Of a stretch of 64,000 nt of DNA, positions 1 to 7,563 are shown piece after piece. A program made the position numbers and the translations under genes. How positions within the stretch are numbered: position 1 is the stretch's first letter; each line of letters begins with the position of its first letter. Below the pieces are notes generated by a model. The model searched no databases. It was not told the origin of the DNA and worked only from the letters and a program-made list of their open reading frames with translations. The stretch is from CBDDEI01 sp965226775 (GTDB taxonomy: Bacteria > Chloroflexota > Dehalococcoidia > SHYD01), in NCBI GenBank assembly GCA_965226775.1, contig CBDDEI010000002.1, positions 1,550,001 through 1,614,000 of the forward strand, read 5' to 3'.

Positions 1-363
1 GGAGCGCTGGGTGTTGGTGTAGCCGGGCATACCCAACCAATCGGGCGCCTCTATGCCGTACGCCGGCACCGCTTGACGGGCCCAGTCGCTCAGGACCGGG
101 AAGTTGAAGCTGTTCTGGTCCGCCCATGCCTTCTGCGAGTGTGGGGTATCAACGGTGATGCCCACCACCTGTGCGTTCAACTGCTCGAACTGCGCGGCGC
201 TGTCCCGGAAGGTGCAGGACTCTTTGGTGCAGACGCCGGTGAAGGCGCCCGGCATGAAGGCCAGCACCAGATTCTTGCCCCGCCACTCGCTCAGGGCGCG
301 CTGCTTGAGGTCGCGGTCTGTTAAGGTCACGTCCGGGGCTGCTTGCCCGATATCTGCTGCCAT
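1..363 (-). CDS. Peroxiredoxin (BCP/AhpE-like), C-terminus cut by window edge
   Basis: The frame starts at ATG 361-363 and runs open to base 1, giving 121 codons. The N-terminal half has a thioredoxin-fold peroxiredoxin pattern: a motif PGAFTGVCTKESCTFRD with the likely peroxidatic Cys45 and a second Cys50. That spacing is the one known for E. coli BCP, where Cys50 is the resolving cysteine. The expected role is thiol-dependent reduction of H2O2 or alkyl hydroperoxides in the cytoplasm. A GGAGGCAG stretch just upstream of the ATG is a usable ribosome binding site. The reductant cannot be told from this fragment. The family is secure, the subfamily less so. Confidence 0.88.
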   Translation of the reverse strand, partial: MAADIGQAAPDVTLTDRDLKQRALSEWRGKNLVLAFMPGAFTGVCTKESCTFRDSAAQFEQLNAQVVGITVDTPHSQKAWADQNSFNFPVLSDWARQAVPAYGIEAPDWLGMPGYTNTQRS

Positions 364-766
364 CTCTGCCTCCGATTACGTATTCAGTGCCCGCAAGCGC
401 TAACGCTGGCTGCCTTGTTCTACTCGACTGACTTAAAGAACATGAATGCAACCGCATCCGCACGGTCCGCGCGTCTCTATTGTACGTGTGCCCGTGGGCA
501 GCGGACAAGACCGAATTAGTTTACATAAACTACGATAGCCTACCGCCGGAACCGCCGCCATGTTGCTCCACCAAACAAAAGTGCCCGGAATGGGGAGAGA
601 AGCCGCGACGTCTAGAAAACAGCTCTGCCAGCCAGATCAAAGCTAGTCTTGTACCCGAGGCACCCTAAAGAGGCTCTCTTTGCTTATTTGGTGCCAGGAA
701 TCGTGAACGCGGCACTGGCAGCGGGCGAGTGTACAAGGAGGCAGTGGGGTAACTATGCACCGCTCT

Positions 767-852
767 GTCATTCTGAGTGCAGCGAAGAATCCACGGTGCA
801 GCGTGGGTGAGTGGATTCTTCCGTCCTCGCCCGGCGAGTGCTTCAGAATGAC
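767..852. repeat. Dispersed nested-palindrome repeat, copy A
   Basis: The outer arms are GTCATTCTGA and the matching TCAGAATGAC. The inner arms are GAAGAATCCAC and GTGGATTCTTC, so the unit can fold into one long hairpin. The unit is followed by a linker beginning CGTAAGCAAAGCCGCT that leads into copy B 143 bp further on. It resembles REP/MITE-type extragenic elements: non-coding, intergenic and multi-copy. Confidence 0.85.
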
Positions 853-909
853 CGTAAGCAAAGCCGCTCAGGACGCGCGGATTGGATCCGCACCACGCGA
901 CGCATTCTT

Positions 910-994
910 GTCATTCTGGTGCAGCGAAGAATCCACGGTGCAGCGTGGGTGAGTGGATTCTTCCGTCCTCGCCCGGCGAGTGCTTCAGAATGAC
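910..994. repeat. Dispersed nested-palindrome repeat, copy B
   Basis: This is nearly identical to copy A through the inner arms and the loop (CGGTGCAGCGTGGGTGA). It is again followed by a linker related to GTAAGCAAAGCCGCT and a GACGCGCGGA block. Copies A and B form a tandem pair with a 143-bp period, so the linker is part of the repeating unit. Confidence 0.85.
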
Positions 995-1382
995 CGTAAG
1001 CAAAGCCGCTAAGACGCGCGGACTGAATCTTCACAACGCGGTGCAGTAGGACCCATCGTCCCGCCACGCCGCAGCCTCGGTGGATGCGGACCGTCTCGCT
1101 AGACCCCACATCCTTCACGCTTCAGCCCAGTCCTCGTACCGACGCTCTAGCCCACTCCTTATTGCGCGGACAACGCCTCCGGTTAGACGGGAAGCGCCTC
1201 TTATTGGAATCTTTTCGGCATACATTGCTTTCTATAATATACATTAAGTGAAACATAGTATGTCAAAAGGCGTTAATGGTTTCAGCGGCGGATCGAAACT
1301 ACCAGCGGCCCTCACCGTTTACAACATTGAGCAAAGCAGCCCAGGGCGAGCGGATTGGATCAGCACAACACGGTGCATTTTT

Positions 1383-1468
1383 GTCATTCTGCGTGAAGCG
1401 AAGAATCCACGGTGTAGCGTGGGTTAGTGGATTCTTCAGTCCTCGCTCGGCGAGTCCTTCAGAAGGAC
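1383..1468. repeat. Dispersed nested-palindrome repeat, copy C
   Basis: It has the same inner arms GAAGAATCCAC and GTGGATTCTTC. The right outer arm carries a substitution (CAGAAGGAC rather than CAGAATGAC). The linker block, with GAGCAAAGCAGCCCAGG and GCGGATTGGATC, lies before this copy at about 1328-1382, which supports a linker-hairpin modular unit. Confidence 0.8.
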
Positions 1469-1532
1469 AGTGGCGCCGGAGGGCAAAGCTTTCAGGCCAA
1501 CGGACTGAGGAGACGAGAAACCAGATACAGCC

Positions 1533-2480
1533 ATGAACATAACGGAAGCGGTACAGGACTACATAGATTACCTGGGCGAGCAAAACCGCTCCCAGAGCAC
1601 CAGCGCCACCTATCGTTACGCGTTGGAGCGCTTCCTGCGCTTTCTGGAGCAAGAGGAAGAGATCGCGCTCACCAGCCCCCTCTCTGCGGTCACCCAGGAG
1701 CACGTGCGGCGTTTCGGCCTGCACCTCTACCGCCTCAAGCTAGCTGCCTCAAGCCGCTCCACCTACCTCGTGGTGCTGCGCAACTGGCTGCGCTACCTGG
1801 GCCGCCGCCCGGACTTGGCCGCCTCGCTAGCCGTGAATCCAGACCTTATCGAGTTGCCAAAGAGCCCACGGGCGGTGCCCAATCCTGACGAGCGCATACC
1901 TATTATGTTAACTATTCCGCCTGCCCCCGACGAATGGCGTGAAGTCATCCGCCTGCGCGACCTCGCCATGCTGGAGACACTCTTTAGCACCCAGCTCCGG
2001 GTCAGCGAGCTGGTCTCCCTGAACCGCAACAGCATCGACTGGTCTCAAGGGCTGGCTATCGTGACCGGCAAGGGGCGCAAAACCCGCGCCGTCTTCTTCT
2101 CTCCCGGCGCGCTGAAGGCCGTGGAGGCCTACTTAGATGTGCGCAAGGACCACTTCCTGCCCCTGTTCATCCACCACGACCGCGCCCACCAGGCCCGCCC
2201 CAAGGAGCGCGAGGGCGAGAACATGCGCCTCACCCGCCAGGCCGTGGAGCAGATGGTGCGACGGGTGGCGCGCCAGAGCGGCGTGGCTGCCACTCCCCAC
2301 AGCTTCCGCCACTACGGCGCCACGGAGCTTATCCGCAACGGGGCAGACATCCGCACAGTGCAGGAATTGCTCGGCCACGCATCGGTGCAGACCACCCAGA
2401 TCTACACTCACGTGAGCCCGCGCCGCCTCCACCAGGAGTGGCAGCGCTTTCACCCTGCTACCCAGCGCGAAGAGCCTTAA
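1533..2480 (+). CDS. Tyrosine recombinase (XerC/XerD-like integrase)
   Basis: This 315-residue protein has the two-domain plan of tyrosine recombinases. An N-terminal SAM-like DNA-binding domain (about 1-100) is followed by the catalytic domain. All active-site positions can be read: Arg156 in LRVSEL, Lys180 in TGKGRK, His256 and Arg259 in PHSFRHYGAT, His282 in LLGHASVQTTQ, and the nucleophile Tyr291 in IYTHVS. It cuts and rejoins DNA through a 3'-phosphotyrosine, either for dimer resolution or for mobility. It stands alone between the repeat-rich region and a zinc-ribbon gene, with no att sites or phage genes visible, so a Xer-like housekeeping role and a solitary integrase both remain possible. 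Confidence 0.92.
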   Translation: MNITEAVQDYIDYLGEQNRSQSTSATYRYALERFLRFLEQEEEIALTSPLSAVTQEHVRRFGLHLYRLKLAASSRSTYLVVLRNWLRYLGRRPDLAASLAVNPDLIELPKSPRAVPNPDERIPIMLTIPPAPDEWREVIRLRDLAMLETLFSTQLRVSELVSLNRNSIDWSQGLAIVTGKGRKTRAVFFSPGALKAVEAYLDVRKDHFLPLFIHHDRAHQARPKEREGENMRLTRQAVEQMVRRVARQSGVAATPHSFRHYGATELIRNGADIRTVQELLGHASVQTTQIYTHVSPRRLHQEWQRFHPATQREEP

Positions 2481-2628
2481 CACGCCAGAGAAGCTAGGAG
2501 AGCGCCTGCCTTTGTCGCGCTAAGCCTGCCGCCTAACGTTGGCGAAGCGAAGAACCCGATCCGAAGATTCTTGAGTGAGTTCCCCGGTCAGCCGCCCGGC
2601 CGACTTCCTTCAAGAATGACGTAAAGTC

Positions 2629-2838
2629 CTAGTTCCCGAAGAAGTCCAGAATCTTATTCAGGCCACTGACCTCACCCTTATACATCTCCGTATACCCGCA
2701 GCTGGAGCAGGTCACGGTAATGAACTTCTTGTTATCCATATTAAAGAAGGCGCTCATGCCGCCTCCGCTGGCCCGGATCTGGCCGGTTTCGTAAGCCTGG
2801 TTGTTGCACTTGGGACAGGTGAAGGTACCCTGGGTCAT
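2629..2838 (-). CDS. Small zinc-ribbon protein (DUF2082/YpzJ-like)
   Basis: This 69-residue protein has one CxxC pair near the N-terminus (TCPKCNNQAYE) and a second after the middle (TCSSCGYTEMYKG), the treble-clef zinc-ribbon layout of DUF2082-type small proteins. The function is unknown; nucleic-acid or protein binding through the zinc site is an inference. The start is fixed by a strong ribosome binding site, GGAGGACC, a few bases before the ATG. The downstream intergenic (2481-2628) holds a degenerate copy of the genome's palindromic repeat at about 2530-2620. Confidence 0.85.
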   Translation of the reverse strand: MTQGTFTCPKCNNQAYETGQIRASGGGMSAFFNMDNKKFITVTCSSCGYTEMYKGEVSGLNKILDFFGN

Positions 2839-2940
2839 GTACTGGTCCTCCTAACAGACTGGTTTATAGAACCCAGTATAGACTCGGGATTTACTGGGTC
2901 GCTACACCCGCTCTTGCGGGCAGACTCCCCTTCCACTACC

Positions 2941-3219
2941 ATGAGCCTACCTATGCAGCAGCCGCAGAATGACAACGCCCCGTCTCTTGACCCGCGGTTG
3001 TCCGCGCTCAACGCGGTAGCAGCCGCAGCCGCCCTTCGCAGCGAGTCGAGCCTGTGGCCGGCAATCGAGGCGGCGGCAGCGGCAGGCGCATCGTGGGATG
3101 AGCTGGAGGCCGCCATCGAGCAAGCCGCTGCAATCGCAGAGACCGCCGTGCGCCAGGACGGCCTTCGCACCCTGCGAGAGGCGCGGGCGCACCTAGAGAC
3201 CAAGGCGCGCTGGCAGTAG
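2941..3219 (+). CDS. Small alpha-helical protein of unknown function
   Basis: A 92-residue frame with strong Ala/Glu bias; an in-frame TTG at 2914 would add nine residues. The middle reads as amphipathic helices (AIEAAAAAGASWDELEAAIE). This faintly recalls the helical repeat of carboxymuconolactone decarboxylase-like folds, but the catalytic cysteine motif is absent, so no function is claimed. No clear ribosome binding site precedes either start. It ends 29 bases before the next plus-strand gene, and the two may be co-transcribed. Confidence 0.5.
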   Translation: MSLPMQQPQNDNAPSLDPRLSALNAVAAAAALRSESSLWPAIEAAAAAGASWDELEAAIEQAAAIAETAVRQDGLRTLREARAHLETKARWQ

Positions 3220-3248
3220 TGTCTAAGCGTACTTAAAGGAGAACAACC

Positions 3249-3542
3249 ATGCACGCTACCATTGTGACAGTAAACATCAAAGCGGAGTTCATTGATGCCT
3301 TCAAGGAGGCGGTGCGGCAGCACGCCATCCTCAGCGTTAATGAGGATCCGGGATGGCTCCGCTTCGACGTCGTTCAGGACGATGAGGACCCTTCCCGTTT
3401 CTACTATTATGAGTCTTGCGAGGACGCAGAGGCTGCTAAAGTCCACGCTGAGGCGGAGCACACCAAGGCCTTCCGTGCTATGACCGAGCCCTGGCGGGCC
3501 GAGCCCAACGTTATTCGGCGGGGCACGCCTATCGCGCCTTAG
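3249..3542 (+). CDS. Antibiotic biosynthesis monooxygenase-domain protein (YgiN/LsrG-like)
   Basis: The 97-residue protein matches the ABM dimeric ferredoxin-like barrel. A beta strand opens it (ATIVTVNIKAEFIDAFKEAV), followed by the family-typical NEDPGWLRFDVVQDDEDPSRFYYYE and a helix ending in HTKAFRAM. Relatives are cofactor-free quinol or aromatic monooxygenases, or isomerases of small signal molecules; the substrate here is unknown. The ribosome binding site AAAGGAGAA lies a few bases before the ATG. Its last 14 bases overlap the 3' end of the convergent hflX. Confidence 0.87.
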   Translation: MHATIVTVNIKAEFIDAFKEAVRQHAILSVNEDPGWLRFDVVQDDEDPSRFYYYESCEDAEAAKVHAEAEHTKAFRAMTEPWRAEPNVIRRGTPIAP

Positions 3543-4875
3543 CGCGCCGTTCTGATCCCGTCTTTACTCCCGACCGGTACGCGTTGAAGTGCATCATCAG
3601 CGACGCCGGCAGCCGGCCGTGGATGCGCATCCCCTCTTCCCCGTGCTCCTCTGACAGCACCTGCCCGTAACGACGGAAGAGCTGTAGTTGCCGCTGCGCC
3701 GCATAGGGCAGCAGCACGCTCACCTCTACCAGCCCCTCGGTGAGCATTGCAGCAATCTTTCCTCGCAGCGCGTCCAGGCCCCATCCCTTGGCAGCAGATA
3801 CAGTGACAATGTCCCGCTCGTCCGCCAGCGGGAACGGCAGCGCAGCAGCCAGCGCCGCCAGGGCCTCCGGCGTCCCCTGCTGAACCACTAGGTCAGCTTT
3901 ATTGGCTACCAAGACCACTGGCTTGTCCTGCAAGTCCAGCGCCGCCAGCGTCTCTTCCACCGTCTCAACTTGCTCCAGCGCCCGCGGGTGGCTTATGTCT
4001 ACTACATGCAGCAGCAGCGCCGCCTCAGTCAGCTCCTCCAGCGTGGCGCGGAAGGCCGCCACTACCTGCGTGGGCAGCTTCTGGATGAAGCCCACGGTGT
4101 CTGTAAGCAGCACTTCCCGGCGGTCGGGCATGGTGAGCTTACGAGTGGTGGGATCCAGGGTTGCGAAGGGCTTGCCTTCCGTCAGCACCTCTGCGCTTGC
4201 AGACAGTGCGTTCATTAGCGACGACTTGCCGGCGTTGGTGTAGCCCACCAGCGCGACCACCGGCACGCCCTGCACCGCGCGCCGCCGCCGGTACAGCGCG
4301 CGATGGCGTCGCACCGCCTCCAAATCGCCCTTCAAACGCTCAATGCGCCGGCGGATGAGGCGGCGGTCGGTCTCTAGCTGCGTCTCTCCTGGGCCTCTGG
4401 TGCCGATGCCGCCGCCCAAGCGTTCCAGATGGCTCCACTGCCCGGCCAGCCGCGGCAGCAGGTACTCGTGCTGGGCAAGCTCCACTTGCAGGCTGCCCTC
4501 CCTGGTCTGCGCGCGCTGCGAGAAGATGTCCAGGATAAGCGCCGTCCGGTCCAGCACCTTCACCTTTAGCGCGTTCTCCAGGTTGCGCTGCTGGGTGGGT
4601 GTCAGCTCGTCGTCAAAGAGGGCCAGGCCCGCGTCCATCTCCTCGCACAGCTCCCGTATCTCCTGCAGTTTGCCCTTGCCCACGTAGGAGGCTGGAGAGA
4701 GCGAGTTCAGCCGCTGGGTGACCTCCGCCACCACCTCAGCGCCCGCGGACACCGCGAGCTGTCCGAGCTCCTCCATGGAGTCCTGCAGCGGGAATGCGCC
4801 CTGAGAGGCAGGCGAGTCTACGCCGACCAAAATGGTGCGCTCCGGGGGTACAGCGGTGGAGTAAATTTGGGGCAA
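3529..4875 (-). CDS. hflX: GTPase HflX, ribosome-associated
   Basis: HflX is a GTPase that binds the 50S subunit and splits stalled or heat-damaged ribosomes. Visible features are the N-terminal HflX domain, the glycine-rich linker GGGIGTRGPGETQLETDRR (about 154-172), the P-loop GYTNAGKSS (211-219), DTVGF (259-263), NKAD (325-328) and SAAKG (about 360). The length of 448 residues is normal. The start is a TTG without a clear ribosome binding site; the family usually begins near ERTILVGV, so the true start may lie a few codons away. It follows the AbrB-Doc pair by 54 bases on the same strand and is probably co-transcribed with it. Confidence 0.95.
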   Translation of the reverse strand: MPQIYSTAVPPERTILVGVDSPASQGAFPLQDSMEELGQLAVSAGAEVVAEVTQRLNSLSPASYVGKGKLQEIRELCEEMDAGLALFDDELTPTQQRNLENALKVKVLDRTALILDIFSQRAQTREGSLQVELAQHEYLLPRLAGQWSHLERLGGGIGTRGPGETQLETDRRLIRRRIERLKGDLEAVRRHRALYRRRRAVQGVPVVALVGYTNAGKSSLMNALSASAEVLTEGKPFATLDPTTRKLTMPDRREVLLTDTVGFIQKLPTQVVAAFRATLEELTEAALLLHVVDISHPRALEQVETVEETLAALDLQDKPVVLVANKADLVVQQGTPEALAALAAALPFPLADERDIVTVSAAKGWGLDALRGKIAAMLTEGLVEVSVLLPYAAQRQLQLFRRYGQVLSEEHGEEGMRIHGRLPASLMMHFNAYRSGVKTGSERRAKAR

Positions 4876-4929
4876 GGCGGGAGGCTTAACGAGGAAGCGT
4901 TGTAGAGATAAGACCGCGATGCAACGGCG

Positions 4930-5364
4930 CTAAAACGCCCGTCGGGCGCACTGGCGTAGCCACATCTCAATCTCTGCCACAAACACGTTGCCGTCTTGGA
5001 TGGCAAATCCCAGCCCGGTTATCTCACCGTCGTCCGGCGGGGCAATCAGAATGCCGTTGCGGTGGAGAAAAGCAAAGGTGAGCACGATGCCCATCTGTGT
5101 GCTTCCCTTGCCAAAGGGGGCACTCCGTATCACCTCAAAGATCATGAAGGCAGACACAAAGAAGATGTCCCCTGCCCGCTCATTGACCATGCTGGACACC
5201 CGGTTCAGGATGGCCTGCACTTTGGGCTCGTCTACGGGGCCGGGGTTGGTCACACCCAGACGCCGCGTCAGCGCTTCAAAGAGCGCGAGGGTCTGGGGCA
5301 TGTCTGGACTGACGGGGCCCGGCTGCGCGGATGCAGGCGGCGGAGCGCTGGGCCGGCTAACCAT
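4930..5364 (-). CDS. Doc/Fic-fold protein with degenerate catalytic motif
   Basis: A 144-residue protein with a Pro-rich N-terminal tail (1-24), then a Doc-like helical domain. Recalled against P1 Doc, the helices correspond: QAILNRVSSMVNERAGDIFFVSA, then FEVIRSAPF, then GIVLTFAFLHRNGI. Doc has HxFxxANKR at the active site; here the matching residues are APFGKGSTQ (82-90). The histidine, acidic residue, asparagine and arginine are all replaced, so AMP or phosphate transfer by the usual mechanism is not expected. The ATG overlaps the end of the AbrB-type antitoxin gene by 8 bases, the usual toxin-antitoxin order. The fold call is from memory, not from an alignment program. Confidence 0.68.
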   Translation of the reverse strand: MVSRPSAPPPASAQPGPVSPDMPQTLALFEALTRRLGVTNPGPVDEPKVQAILNRVSSMVNERAGDIFFVSAFMIFEVIRSAPFGKGSTQMGIVLTFAFLHRNGILIAPPDDGEITGLGFAIQDGNVFVAEIEMWLRQCARRAF

Positions 5365-5632
5365 TGGTCCGCTCGCTGTTGAAGGGTGCTAGGGCTTCCG
5401 AATAGCGTGCTAGCACGTCGTTCATCGCCCTCTCCCACTCAATGGAGAACCACGGCTGCACATCTATTGGCAGCAGCACGATGCCTTCGTCCGTCTGGTG
5501 GATCTCCACACGCACGCCTGGCGCAAGATGGTATCGCTCCACCACCGGCTTCGGTAGGATGAGCGCGAGGCCGTTGCCGCTCTTGAACAGCTTACCGGAG
5601 GGCGCTGACTCCTGCCCTGAAGGTTGTGCCAT
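5357..5632 (-). CDS. AbrB/SpoVT-type antitoxin-like DNA-binding protein
   Basis: A 91-residue protein whose residues about 12-55 form a swapped-hairpin AbrB/SpoVT/MazE domain: GKLFKSGNGLALILPKPVVE, then the turn APGVRVEIHQTDEGIVLLPI. The C-terminal helix (WERAMNDVLARYSEAL) is the kind of segment that antitoxins use to wrap their toxin. The gene overlaps the Doc-like gene by 8 bases and follows dapL by 21 bases. The expected roles are autorepression of the pair and binding of the partner. Since the partner has lost its catalytic residues, this may now be a DNA-binding complex rather than a toxin-antitoxin system. Confidence 0.82.
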   Translation of the reverse strand: MAQPSGQESAPSGKLFKSGNGLALILPKPVVERYHLAPGVRVEIHQTDEGIVLLPIDVQPWFSIEWERAMNDVLARYSEALAPFNSERTNG

Positions 5633-5653
5633 GTTAGCGGTTGCCCAGGCCTC

Positions 5654-6817
5654 TTAGCTTACTTTCCACTTCTCTAGCCGCTGCATGGCCTCTTCCAGAC
5701 GGTTGTCTGGCGTTGTCAGACTAAAGCGGATGAAGCCCTCCCCGCTCTTGCCGTAGCCCAGGCCAGGGGTGGCTACCACGGCGGTATCATCAAGTAAGCG
5801 GGTGCAGAATGGGATGCTCGACTCTTCAGTAGGAATGCCTGCCCACACGTAGAAGCTGGCCTTGGGCGGTCGCACCCGGAAGCCCAAGCGTTGCAACACC
5901 GGTATCACCCGGTCCCGGCGGCGCTGGATCACTTCGGAGTTATGTATAGTTGCATCGTCCGGCCCCTGCAGCGCGGTTATTGCCATCTTCTGGATGGCTT
6001 GGGGAATACCCGAGTCCAGGTTGGACTTCACCCGCAGCAGCGCGTTGATGATGGAAGGGTTCCCCACTGCCATGCCGATGCGCCAGCCGGTCATGTTGTA
6101 CGTCTTGCTTAAGGAATGGAACTCGATGCCAACGTCCCGCGCGCCCTCTGCCTGCAAGAAGCTGGGCGGACGGAACCCATCGAAGGCCACCTCTGTGTAG
6201 GGCGCATCGTGAAGCACTGCGATGTTGTAGCGCTTGGCAAAGGCCACCACTCGCTCAAAGTAATCTAGGTCAGCTACTGCCGCAGTCGGATTGTTGGGAT
6301 AGTTCAGCCACATCACCTTGGCCTTCTGAGCCACCGCCTCAGGGATAGCGTCCAGGTCCGGCAGGAAGTCGTTCTCCTCTGTGAGGGGCATGAAATAGCT
6401 CTCCCCGCCGGCAAACATCGTGCCCACGGAGTAGACGGGATAGCCGGGGTCCGGCACCAGCGCCACATCGCCCGGGTCTATGAAGCACAGCGCAATGTGG
6501 CCAATGCCCTCCTTAGAGCCGATGAGCGGCAGAATTTCCTTCTCAGGATCGAAAGTCAGGTCGAACTTGCGCTCGTACCACTGGGACACCGCTTGGCGTA
6601 GCTCCAGCAGGCTATCGGATTCGGGATAGCGATGGTTGGCCGGATCCTGAGATGCCTGCCACATGCTGTCGAGGATGTAGTCGGGCGTGGGAAGGTCGGG
6701 ATCGCCAATCGCCAGGGAGATGACGTCAATACCTTGCGCTCGCTTCTCCGCAATGCGCTTGTTGATCTCGTAGAAGAGATACGGGGGCAGGTTCTGGATA
6801 CGGTTTGCGAACTCCAT
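5654..6817 (-). CDS. dapL: LL-diaminopimelate aminotransferase-like class I/II aminotransferase
   Basis: This PLP-dependent aminotransferase probably makes LL-diaminopimelate from tetrahydrodipicolinate in the lysine and peptidoglycan pathway. The N-terminal stretch NRIQNLPPYLFYEINKRIAE, the block ISLAIGDPDLPTP and the PLP-lysine motif SLSKTYNMTGWRIG (Lys238) fit the DapL branch, and the roughly 387-residue length is right. NYPNNPTA and the Asp of HDAPYTE contact the cofactor in this fold. ATG at 6817 is preferred to the TTG one codon upstream because AAGGAA sits 5 bases before it. Other fold-type I aminotransferases of similar substrate class cannot be fully excluded. Confidence 0.88.
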   Translation of the reverse strand: MEFANRIQNLPPYLFYEINKRIAEKRAQGIDVISLAIGDPDLPTPDYILDSMWQASQDPANHRYPESDSLLELRQAVSQWYERKFDLTFDPEKEILPLIGSKEGIGHIALCFIDPGDVALVPDPGYPVYSVGTMFAGGESYFMPLTEENDFLPDLDAIPEAVAQKAKVMWLNYPNNPTAAVADLDYFERVVAFAKRYNIAVLHDAPYTEVAFDGFRPPSFLQAEGARDVGIEFHSLSKTYNMTGWRIGMAVGNPSIINALLRVKSNLDSGIPQAIQKMAITALQGPDDATIHNSEVIQRRRDRVIPVLQRLGFRVRPPKASFYVWAGIPTEESSIPFCTRLLDDTAVVATPGLGYGKSGEGFIRFSLTTPDNRLEEAMQRLEKWKVS

Positions 6818-6970
6818 CAATGTTCCTTAAACGCTTTCATTTGTCTATCTCGGCGGTGCTTTTCTACGCTGAGAATCGCATGTGACGGACGGCGCTACGT
6901 TACGTAAGTCCTGGCTGAATGTCAAGGCACGGCCAGATACGCCTCACGTCTGACAGCTGCGGGGAGTGAG

Positions 6971-6979
6971 TGCTATAAT
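6971..6979 (+). promoter_or_regulatory. Extended -10 promoter (TGCTATAAT)
   Basis: A perfect extended -10, TGCTATAAT, lies 31 bases before the GTG of the zinc-ribbon membrane gene. A weak -35, CTGACA, is spaced 18 bases upstream. The same TGCTAT motif recurs before several other plus-strand genes in the window. Confidence 0.7.
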
Positions 6980-7010
6980 GCACCTAGGTCTAACAACACC
7001 GAGGTAGCTA

Positions 7011-7541
7011 GTGGAGTTCTTTGAACTAAGCCCAGAAATACTGTCAGCCCTCCAGACAGCCCTTACGGTGTTCGTTCTTTACTATCTTATCTTCTCCCTA
7101 AGCCTTGCCATCTGGACCTTCCAAGACATCCGCAGGCGTACTCGTTACTGGCCTCTCTATATCGTTGCGACTGCGCTGGTGCTCTTCTTCAACTTACCGG
7201 GCTTCCTAGTCTACTTCCTTATACGCCCGCCGGAGACTCTCTCCCAACAGTACGAACAGGCCCTGGAAGAAGCGGTCATTTTGCAGGACTTGGGGAAGCA
7301 GATTGCCTGTCCTCATTGCAAGCGGACTATGCAGGAAGACTATATCATCTGCCCCTACTGCCAAACGCAGCTCAAGCACCCCTGCGTCCGTTGCGGGCAA
7401 GCGTTGAGCGCTCAATGGCGCGCATGCCCGTACTGCACAACGCCGGTTGGAGAAGACCTGCACGATAGTGCAACGCCCGCTGAGAATGTGGAGCCTGAGC
7501 AGACGGTTGCTCCGCCAGCGCAGCGCGCATCCCTCTCCTAA
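7011..7541 (+). CDS. Membrane protein with double zinc ribbon
   Basis: A 176-residue protein with two membrane helices near the N-terminus (about 13-37 and 47-68), followed by a cytoplasmic region with four CxxC pairs: CPHC and CPYC, then CVRC and CPYC. This is the double zinc-ribbon (DZANK-type) layout. The function is unknown; such proteins usually act as membrane-tethered adaptors. The start is GTG at 7011, close to the promoter at 6971-6979. It is convergent with the DRTGG-domain gene, 22 bases apart. Confidence 0.82.
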   Translation: MEFFELSPEILSALQTALTVFVLYYLIFSLSLAIWTFQDIRRRTRYWPLYIVATALVLFFNLPGFLVYFLIRPPETLSQQYEQALEEAVILQDLGKQIACPHCKRTMQEDYIICPYCQTQLKHPCVRCGQALSAQWRACPYCTTPVGEDLHDSATPAENVEPEQTVAPPAQRASLS

Positions 7542-7563
7542 AGCCCTGTAGAAAGCAGGAAGG

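Larger units (their letters stand above)
364..1532. other. Long intergenic region with dispersed palindromic repeats
   Basis: About 1.17 kb lie between the minus-strand peroxiredoxin and the plus-strand recombinase. Short open frames occur but none has a family signature or a convincing start. The region holds three copies of the nested palindrome described under the repeat entries (767-852, 910-994, 1383-1468). Between the repeats (about 1200-1275) is an AT-rich patch with several promoter-like hexamers. No RNA gene was recognised. Confidence 0.7.

Noticed and set aside
149..508. A 119-residue minus-strand frame at the window start
   Set aside because: It overlaps the peroxiredoxin in another frame; the peroxiredoxin frame has the PGAFTGVCTKESC motif and a ribosome binding site.
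1533..2480. Integrated element around the tyrosine recombinase
   Set aside because: No direct repeats of att type, no tRNA target and no phage or plasmid genes follow; neighbours look like ordinary chromosome genes.
2835..3461. A 208-residue minus-strand frame
   Set aside because: It covers two plausible plus-strand genes in antisense, is rich in Arg/Ser/Ala as shadows are, and has no domain.
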